DNA of 38,177 nucleotides from JAYPEY01 sp047618185 (GTDB lineage: Bacteria; Verrucomicrobiota; Verrucomicrobiia; Limisphaerales; JAYPEY01). Below the pieces are notes generated by a model. The model worked only from the letters and a program-made list of their open reading frames with translations, made no database searches and had not been told where the DNA came from. Below, piece after piece: positions 1 to 5,944 of the stretch. Numbering within the stretch: position 1 is the first letter of the stretch; every line of letters starts with the position of its first letter. Location of the stretch: positions 1 through 38,177 of the forward strand of contig JBLHKZ010000016.1 of the NCBI GenBank assembly GCA_047618185.1. Reading direction: 5' to 3'. Position numbers and translations under genes: made by a program.

Positions 1-117
1 AAGCTCGCGGGCTGCGCCTGGCTCAGGAAGAACGCAGACGTTATGGCTCAACTGCGCGTCCTGCGCGTCAACGATGACTGGGAGCAATTCTGGAAGAATC
101 CTGCCACCCTGAATTAA
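1..117 (+). CDS. C-terminal fragment of an unidentified protein, possibly a transposase
   Basis: The frame is open from the window edge to TAA at 115-117, giving 38 residues and no start inside the window. The C-terminus contains MAQLRVLRVNDDWEQFW. A short tail with LR.....DWE.FW recalls the ends of some DDE transposases (ISKra4-like proteins), but this is from memory and the fragment is too short to be sure. The broken genes that follow fit a region worked over by mobile elements. It could equally be the end of an ordinary host gene. Confidence 0.35.
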   Translation, partial: KLAGCAWLRKNADVMAQLRVLRVNDDWEQFWKNPATLN

Positions 118-219
118 TCACACGCCATCTCGATGGCGACAGCCGCGGTAATCCGGGCCGGTTTGATCCGGAAATGCCGGTGACAACCTTTGAAGCGTTC
201 CCTAAACTGCCAAAGGCAA

Positions 220-429
220 ATGAAGCAATCCGCAACAATCAATGACACGGTCAAGGCGCAGCGCTGGGCTCGCCAACTGACCGCGCGGGTCGCTGATGTT
301 TTGGCGGCGCATCCCGACGCCGATCCGGACAACGTCCGCCACACGATGATCCTGCTGGAGATGCCGCCGTTGGAACGATTACAAAGGAGTTTGATCCGTG
401 CCAGAGCCACTGCCGTTTTCCGAAAATGA
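220..429 (+). CDS. Small partner protein of a nucleotidyltransferase (hypothetical)
   Basis: This gives 69 residues from ATG at 220; the frame is also open from a TTG at 190. The C-terminal half reads DPDNVRHTMILLEMPPLERL followed by a basic tail. I recall similar short proteins directly upstream of minimal nucleotidyltransferases, but I cannot name the family. Its end overlaps the next gene by 32 bases (398-429), so the two are translationally coupled and probably work together. A two-gene module of the MNT type, a toxin-antitoxin-like arrangement, is a reasonable inference but not shown. With the partner interrupted, this gene may be a leftover. Confidence 0.55.
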   Translation: MKQSATINDTVKAQRWARQLTARVADVLAAHPDADPDNVRHTMILLEMPPLERLQRSLIRARATAVFRK

Positions 430-880
430 GCTGCGCCTGCTTCAAACCCTGCTGAAGCGCAAGGTGCGATTCATGGTCGTTGGCCTTTCCGCAGCCACGC
501 TGCAAGGCGCGCCTGTCGTCACCTAGGACGTCGATCTCTGGTTTGAGAAACTGGGTGAACCAAAACTCTCCCTCGCCTTGCAGGAGGTGGGCGCGACCTA
601 CGTCCCTCCGAGCAATTTTAATCCACCGATGCTGGCCGGAACCGGCGCCGAACTATTCGACATCGTGCTCCGCATGGATGGAATCGGCCCGTTTGCCGAT
701 GAATTCAAAAACTGTGTGAACGTTCCCATAGGCCGGCAAAGACTCAAGGTCCTATCTCTGGAACGCATTATCGCCAGCAAGATTGCCGCGAACCGAGAGA
801 AGGACAAACTGACGATTCCGGTTCTGCGCGACGCGTTGGCAACCACGCAAACCAGAAAACAATCTGGAAAAACACATTAA
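398..880 (+). pseudogene. Minimal nucleotidyltransferase (DUF6036-like) interrupted by an in-frame TAG
   Basis: Reading from GTG 398, which has AAAGGAG at 383-389 eight bases upstream, gives 160 codons to TAA at 878-880, with one internal TAG at 524-526. The N-terminal part holds FMVVGLSAATLQGAP and then VVT-stop-DVDLW. G-[GS]-x(9-13)-D-x-[DE] is the nucleotidyltransferase signature, and here DVD would supply the metal-binding acids. The stop falls immediately before that motif, so a truncated product would be catalytically dead. A second partial copy at 1738-1860 reads VVTQDVDLW, so the stop replaced a CAG glutamine codon. The part after the stop is intact and ends in a basic helix-rich tail (LSLERIIASKIAANREKDK) usual for these enzymes. 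Confidence 0.75.
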
Positions 881-956
881 GCTCACCACCGCGAATGACT
901 CGTTTCATGCGAATCCCCCATGACCAATTCTTTCCGACAGTCTCATAAGTCAACCT

Positions 957-1210
957 TTAAGAGCCTCCCCGCCAGAGCCGCTGGAAGAGCAGGGATTTCT
1001 CGGGAGCTCCGGCGATGACATAGTCCGAGTTGTTCCGCAACTGGAGCAGATTCGTCGCCTTGTCGAGCGACGGCGGCTCCTCCTCGCCCGGCGCATGGCA
1101 ATCCGCGCAGTTTTTCTGAAAAATGGCCAGGACCTTCTGCTCCTGAGTCAGGCGGCTTGCGCCGCCTGACTCAGGAGCAGAACCAAAAGAAATAGAGTTC
1201 CCCGTTTCAT
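957..1210 (-). pseudogene. Frameshifted and truncated planctomycete-type cytochrome c (PSCyt1/DUF1549-type) N-terminus
   Basis: On the minus strand, ATG at 1210-1208 opens a signal peptide, MKRGTLFLLVLLLSQAAQAA, which hits TGA at 1150-1148. The mature part continues in another frame: LTQEQKVLAIFQKNCADCH, then SLDKATNLLQLRNNSDYVIAG, ending at TAA 959-957. CADCH is the covalent heme-binding CxxCH. This is the N-terminal cytochrome domain of proteins such as the 818-residue one at 26169, cut after about 65 mature residues and shifted at the signal-peptide junction. The shift sits inside a perfect palindrome (1137-1180). No DUF1549/DUF1553 body follows. Confidence 0.7.
1137..1180. repeat. Perfect 20-bp inverted repeat with a 4-base loop
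   Basis: The left arm ctgctcctgagtcaggcggc (1137-1156) and right arm gccgcctgactcaggagcag (1161-1180) are exact reverse complements around ttgc. The palindrome covers the signal-peptide/mature junction of the broken cytochrome gene and coincides with the change of frame. No T-run follows on either side, so it does not look like a terminator. Confidence 0.9.
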
Positions 1211-1221
1211 ATCTGAAACGG
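1202..1221. repeat. 8-bp inverted repeat over the start codon of the broken cytochrome gene
   Basis: The arms ccgtttca (1202-1209) and tgaaacgg (1214-1221) flank tatc. The ATG of the minus-strand pseudogene (1210-1208) lies at the edge of the loop. It could be an operator or a hairpin over the start, or chance. Confidence 0.4.
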
Positions 1222-1342
1222 AGATTACGATCCGAACGCGTGAGGTCAATTCGGAAACCCCCAATCGAACAGGCGGCGCGCGAGCATGCAGGCATTCCAA
1301 AGCCCCTTGACAAAGTCCGACCGTCCAGCGACACGGATCGCA

Positions 1343-1729
1343 ATGCGAAAAACATTCTCCTTGTCCGATCCGAAGCACGCGCCGGCGCGAGTCGTTGAGG
1401 CAATCAAAAGCGACGTTCGAAAATACCTCAAACGCGAACGCGGCAAGAAACTGCCTGAAGGGGTCGCTCACTGGGATTTCGACTGCCGCAGCGGCCGTGA
1501 CGAATCGGACGCCACTTCCACTCACGCCGCAAGCCTGCCCAAGGCAATCGACGCCGCCGCCGCAGAGAACTGGCCCGGAATCTATATCGAAATCCTCGTC
1601 AAACACGGTCGCCCGGCCAGCAAACCTCCGACAGAATCGCCTGAAGCAGCGCCTACAGGCGAAGACAATCCGTTGGATGAAACAGCCGCCGGTGATCAAG
1701 ATAGCGGCAGCGACGGGAAAGAAGGCTGA
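1343..1729 (+). CDS. DUF6172 family protein
   Basis: This encodes 128 residues from ATG 1343. The frame is open further upstream, but the conserved part starts with MRKTFSLSDPKHAPARVVEA, so 1343 is the likely start. The core KSDVRKYLKRERGKKLPEGV, then WDFDC, a row of short polar residues, KAIDAA and YIEILVKHG match what I recall of DUF6172, a small soluble family of unknown function and about 100 residues. The last ~35 residues are an acidic, alanine/proline-rich disordered tail (PPTESPEAAPTGEDNPLDET), longer than usual. It is the only apparently intact gene in the first 1.9 kb. A truncated nucleotidyltransferase copy begins nine bases after its stop. Confidence 0.75.
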   Translation: MRKTFSLSDPKHAPARVVEAIKSDVRKYLKRERGKKLPEGVAHWDFDCRSGRDESDATSTHAASLPKAIDAAAAENWPGIYIEILVKHGRPASKPPTESPEAAPTGEDNPLDETAAGDQDSGSDGKEG

Positions 1730-1737
1730 TTCCTGAT

Positions 1738-1860
1738 CCGGAAATGAGCTGCGCCTGCTTCAAACCCTGTTGAAGCGCAAGGCGCCGTTCATGGTCCTCG
1801 GCCTTTCCGCAGCCACGCTGCAAGGCGCGCCTGTCGTGACGCAGGACGTCGATCTCTGGT
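1738..1860 (+). pseudogene. Truncated second copy of the nucleotidyltransferase N-terminus
   Basis: These 123 bases match 420-542 with about ten mismatches by eye and no gap. They encode ENELRLLQTLLKRKAPFMVL-type sequence (first residue from a differing codon), then GLSAATLQGAPVVTQDVDLW and an immediate TAA. Start codon and remaining two thirds are missing. The divergence argues against a fresh duplication; it is more likely a remnant of another member of a multicopy family. It preserves the CAG codon that is TAG in the longer copy. Confidence 0.8.
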
Positions 1861-1904
1861 AATTCTTTCCAAGAACGAACAATCATTCGACGCTTCCGGA
1901 CGAA

Positions 1905-4900
1905 ATGCGATTTCCACGAATTCTTTCAAACCTCCTCCTCGCCGCCTCGACTCTTTCCGCGTTCGCTGCGCCCGTCCCACTCTTCGACGGCAAGACCTTC
2001 TCCGGATGGGAGGGCGACACCAACAAGGTCTGGCGCATTCATGACGGCGCGATCGTCGGCGGCTCAATGCGGGGCAATCCTCAAAATGAATTCCTGGCCA
2101 CGCGCCTGACCTACACAAACTTCCATCTGCGCTTCGAATACAAGATCGTCGGGACCGAGGGCTTCGTGAACGGAGGCGTGCAATTTCGCAGCCAACGCAT
2201 CGCCAATCCGCCCAACGAAATGTCCGGATACCAGGCGGATATCGGCGCCGGTCACTCCGGCAGTCTCTACGACGAATCCCGCCGTCGGAAGTTCCTCGCC
2301 AAAGCAGATTCGGCTTTCATCAAGCGGCTCGAAAAACCCGGTGAATGGAACAGCGGCGAAGTCGTCGCAACCGGCAAGCTCATGCTCCTTTTCATAAACG
2401 GTCAACGCACCGCGATCTGGAGCGAACGCGAACCCGGCATAGCCGTCTCCGGCCTGATCGCTTTTCAAATTCACGGCAATTGCAAGGCCGAGATCTCATT
2501 CCGCAACATCACGATCGAGGAATTACCCGAATCCGCCGTCCCGCCGCAGGCCGAGATCCTTGGGAGATTCGGTCGTGCTCAACCTGCCCTCCCCCTGCCT
2601 CCCTTTGCCAATGGCGCCTTCTCCGTCACTACGAACGAAACCATCGTTTTCGTCGGTCAGGAGAATTTTGTGCGCGAGCAAAAGACCGGCGAGATTGAGG
2701 CGAGACTGGCCGCTGCATTGGCCGTGAAGAAGCCGCGATTCCGTTCCATGGCCTGGGAGGCGGACACTGTTTACGAACAGTTTCGGGAAATCAATTTTGG
2801 CGATTGGGCCGGTCAAATGGAAACCGCCGGCGCAACTCTCGTTGTGGCGCAATTCGGCCAGATGGAGGCCTTGGATGGAACCGACCGCATCGCCGAGTTC
2901 ACGGTCGCCTACCATCGCCTGCTCGACCGATTCGCCTCGCGAACTCGCAGACTGGTTCTCCTTTCGCCCATGCCTTTCGAGAAACCGCAGGCCTCGCATG
3001 CTCCCGACCTCACCCAGCGCAACGCCGACGTGAAGGCTTACGCCGAAGCCGTGAGCGAGATCGCGCGCCAACGAGGCGCGGTGTTCGTCGATCTTTTCGA
3101 ACCGCTCAGCGTGAACACTTCCGGCAGGAACCTGACGGAAGACGGCATTCATTTGACGGAACACGGATTAAGCGTTGTCGCTCAAACCGTGGCGCGGGCG
3201 CTCAGCCTTGAGCTCCCTTCAATTGAAAACTTAAACCAATTGCGAGCGGCGATTCTCGAAAAGAATCGGCTCTGGTTCGATTGCTGGCGGCCAGCCAACT
3301 GGTCCTTTGTCTATGGCGATCGCGTCAATCAGATGTTCGGCAAACCCGGAGGCGCTGCACCCTCATTACAGACTGCCTTCGAACATCAATTACCGCTGGT
3401 AGAGGCCGCAGACAAACGCATACATGCCCTGGCCAATGGGGAGACGCCCAGGCCAACGAAAGCTCTAACCGCGCCCCCCTCACCAGCGGAACCAAAGGCG
3501 CTTTCTCCCGAGGAGCAATTGGCCACCTTCACCATGGCCAAAGGCTATCAGGCAAATCTTTTCGCCTCCGAGCGCGACGGCGTCATCAATCCCACTCAGT
3601 TTTCCTGGGACGCAAAGGGCCGTCTCTACGTGGCCTGTTCCCCGACCTATCCTCAGACGCTCGCAAGCGCGACGCCCGCCGATTACATCGTTGTCGCCGA
3701 GGACACAAACGGCGACGGAAGCGCGGACAAATCCTGGCGTTTCGCTGAAGGCCTGACGATGGTGCAAGGCGTCGAACCCGGCGGCGGCAAGGGCGGCGTC
3801 TACGTCTGCGACTTCGATTCCATACTGCATTTGCGAGACACTGACGGCGACGGCAAGGCCGATGAAAGACGCGTGTTGTTTTCCGGATTTGGCATTGGCG
3901 ACACCCACCAACTGGTCAACAGCATCTGCCACGGGCCGGACGGCAGTCTCTGGTTCTCGCAGGGTCTGCACGCCATGTCGCGCGTCGAAACGCCATGGGG
4001 AATCGCACGACTGGACCGCTCGGCGATCTGGCGACTGCGCCCACGCTCGTTGCGGCTGGAAGGCTTCTTCGGCGGCGGCATGGCCGGCGCCAATTGCTGG
4101 GGCGTCGCCTTCGACGACTACGGTCAGGTCTTTCACAAATCCGGCGACCGGCCTAACGGCTACTGGTCCGTGCCCGGCATGGTGCGCGGCGGCAACTCGA
4201 TCGGGTCGGGTTCGACCACCGAAGCCAGCGTTTCCTATCGCAATTCCCCCGAGCAATACCACTCTGTAGGCCCGCTTTTCGCGACGTCGCCAAAGACCAC
4301 CTCCCTCGAAATCATCGGAACCAAAGCGTTGCCCGACGACATTCAGGGCTGCGCCTTGATCGGCGGCTACTTCGGAGCCGTCGTCGAACTGCATCGATTT
4401 CACGACGCCGGAGCTGGTTTTAAAACGACCCAGTTGCCCAAGTTAATGAAATCTTCGGACAACTCATTCCGGCCGGTCGACGTCAGCGTCGGCCCCGATG
4501 GCGCCATGTATCTCGCCGACTGGTTTAATCCCATTATCGGCCACTACCAAGCCAGCTACGCGGACCCGCGACGCGATCGAAACCATGGCCGCATCTGGCG
4601 CATCACGGCCAAAGGGCGCCCGACGATCAAGCAACCCGATCTCGCCGCGATGAACCTCTCGCAATTGCTGGACCAGCTTCGCTCGCCAGAACGCTGGACC
4701 CGCTATCAGGCAAAGCGGCTTCTCTTCGACACCCCGTCGAAAGACGTCCTGGCCGCAGCCGACGCGTGGCTGAAGAGACTTCCAAAAGATGCAGACGAAC
4801 ATCTGCTTCTCGAAGTCATCGGCGTCTACGAAGCCCACGAATCCCCGCGTCCTTATCTGCTGGCGCGATTACTGAAAGCCCAGGATCCGCGTGTGCGGGC

Positions 4901-5603
4901 CTACGGGGCGCGAGTCGCCGGGATGTGGGCGGACCGCCTGCCCAACGCGCTGAACAGCCTGCGAAAAAGCGTCCAGGACGAACATCCTCGCGTGCGCCTG
5001 GAATCCGCCATCGCCGCCAGTTACGCGCAGAACGCGAAGGCGGTGGAAGTGGTTGCTGCGGCATTGGATCGTCCTCGCGATCCCTTTCTCGACTACGCCA
5101 TTCGCTTAAGCGCGCGGGCGCTTCAGCGCCATTGGAGTCCGGCGCTGGCCTCCGGCGGATTGACACTGGGAAGCCCCGCACAACGGAATTACCTGACCGA
5201 GCTGGCAGGCTCAGCGCCCAAGGAGCCCGCCCCCGGCGAAACCCTGTATGAGATGGCCTGCCTTGCCTGCCATCAGCCCGAAGCCAAGGGCCTGCCCGGC
5301 GTTTATCCCCCCTTGTCAGAAAGCGCCTGGGCCAGGGGTGACAAGTCCCGCCTGATCAAGATCGTCCTCCACGGCCTCACCGGCCCCATCGAAGTGAAAG
5401 GCAAGAAATACGGAGGTCCCGGCGCCGTGCCGATGCCCGCCATGGGCGGCCTGACCGACCAGCAAATTGCCGAGGTCCTGACCTACGTGCGCAGCGCCTT
5501 TGGCAACAAAGCCTCCGCTGTGACGCCCGCCGAAGTAAGAGCCATCCGCGCCGTAACAGCGACACGCGAAACGCCCTGGACCGTGACAGAGTTGAATCCA
5601 TGA
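1905..5603 (+). CDS. Exported multidomain PVC-type heme protein: DUF1080, degenerate SGNH, propeller, HEAT, cytochrome c
   Basis: The protein has 1232 residues from ATG 1905. In order: signal peptide (1-22, ending AFA); a DUF1080/3-keto-disaccharide hydrolase-type lectin fold (23-208, starting PLFDGKTFSGWEG); an SGNH-like domain (about 215-435); a PVC-type propeller starting near residue 535 (GYQANLFASE) with DTNGDG and DTDGDGKADE calcium-like loops; HEAT-like helices (about 905-1060); and cytochrome c with CLACH at 1119-1123 and a likely distal methionine in PMPAMGG. In the SGNH domain the nucleophile block is VGQEN (GQE at 251-253) instead of GDS, while DGIHLTEHG (413-421) remains, so it should not hydrolyse esters by the usual serine. 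The family is thought to act in periplasmic sugar or glycan oxidation; substrate unknown. The last 453 bases are repeated at 10334-10786. Confidence 0.88.
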   Translation: MRFPRILSNLLLAASTLSAFAAPVPLFDGKTFSGWEGDTNKVWRIHDGAIVGGSMRGNPQNEFLATRLTYTNFHLRFEYKIVGTEGFVNGGVQFRSQRIANPPNEMSGYQADIGAGHSGSLYDESRRRKFLAKADSAFIKRLEKPGEWNSGEVVATGKLMLLFINGQRTAIWSEREPGIAVSGLIAFQIHGNCKAEISFRNITIEELPESAVPPQAEILGRFGRAQPALPLPPFANGAFSVTTNETIVFVGQENFVREQKTGEIEARLAAALAVKKPRFRSMAWEADTVYEQFREINFGDWAGQMETAGATLVVAQFGQMEALDGTDRIAEFTVAYHRLLDRFASRTRRLVLLSPMPFEKPQASHAPDLTQRNADVKAYAEAVSEIARQRGAVFVDLFEPLSVNTSGRNLTEDGIHLTEHGLSVVAQTVARALSLELPSIENLNQLRAAILEKNRLWFDCWRPANWSFVYGDRVNQMFGKPGGAAPSLQTAFEHQLPLVEAADKRIHALANGETPRPTKALTAPPSPAEPKALSPEEQLATFTMAKGYQANLFASERDGVINPTQFSWDAKGRLYVACSPTYPQTLASATPADYIVVAEDTNGDGSADKSWRFAEGLTMVQGVEPGGGKGGVYVCDFDSILHLRDTDGDGKADERRVLFSGFGIGDTHQLVNSICHGPDGSLWFSQGLHAMSRVETPWGIARLDRSAIWRLRPRSLRLEGFFGGGMAGANCWGVAFDDYGQVFHKSGDRPNGYWSVPGMVRGGNSIGSGSTTEASVSYRNSPEQYHSVGPLFATSPKTTSLEIIGTKALPDDIQGCALIGGYFGAVVELHRFHDAGAGFKTTQLPKLMKSSDNSFRPVDVSVGPDGAMYLADWFNPIIGHYQASYADPRRDRNHGRIWRITAKGRPTIKQPDLAAMNLSQLLDQLRSPERWTRYQAKRLLFDTPSKDVLAAADAWLKRLPKDADEHLLLEVIGVYEAHESPRPYLLARLLKAQDPRVRAYGARVAGMWADRLPNALNSLRKSVQDEHPRVRLESAIAASYAQNAKAVEVVAAALDRPRDPFLDYAIRLSARALQRHWSPALASGGLTLGSPAQRNYLTELAGSAPKEPAPGETLYEMACLACHQPEAKGLPGVYPPLSESAWARGDKSRLIKIVLHGLTGPIEVKGKKYGGPGAVPMPAMGGLTDQQIAEVLTYVRSAFGNKASAVTPAEVRAIRAVTATRETPWTVTELNP
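5151..5603 (+). repeat. 453-bp direct repeat, upstream copy (end of the heme protein gene)
   Basis: It matches 10334-10786 without gaps. Differences by eye are 12 mismatches packed into 5198-5229 and two in the last ten bases before the stop; the 364 bases between (5230-5593) and the first 47 appear identical. It encodes the cytochrome c tail. Together with the second copy it brackets the restriction/Schlafen module. Confidence 0.9.
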
Positions 5604-5944
5604 CGAGCACAAGACTTCCGCCTCACGGAACAGGCCGAACATCACTTCTGTTCTCTTAGCGGCGCCTTTGTGATTGCGAATGCGACCTTATGAAATACTC
5701 TTTCCCGCCGAGGAAACCGGTTAACGATCGCTTGAGCCAAATACAGATACCGGCCGACACTCGTGCCAATACTGGCGATGCCATACCTGAGACAAATATT
5801 TCGATCTGCGCACTGAATGCCTGAATTACCAACACCCCGCTCCGATGGCGAGCCGATGAACAGCCGGTCCGCCGCCCCGATGGCCCATACTACAAAGGAC
5901 AACCACGACATCTGTTCAACAAGCCCGACTGGCGCCTGAGACTC
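5604..5944. other. Intergenic stretch upstream of the restriction gene, with a possible coding remnant
   Basis: I see no complete gene in these 341 bases. The frame of the downstream restriction gene is open upstream from 5824 and reads RRPDGPYYKGQPRHLFNKPD just before the ATG at 5945, which looks more protein-like than random but has no ATG or GTG start that I can defend. It may be the tail of a lost gene. No convincing terminator was found after the stop at 5603. Confidence 0.35.

Noticed and set aside
524..526. TAG read as pyrrolysine or programmed readthrough
   Set aside because: No other in-frame TAG use in the window and the sibling copy has plain CAG, so a nonsense mutation is simpler.
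1148..1699. 183-codon minus-strand frame ending in a signal peptide
   Set aside because: Only the last 20 codons are meaningful; the rest is antisense to DUF6172.
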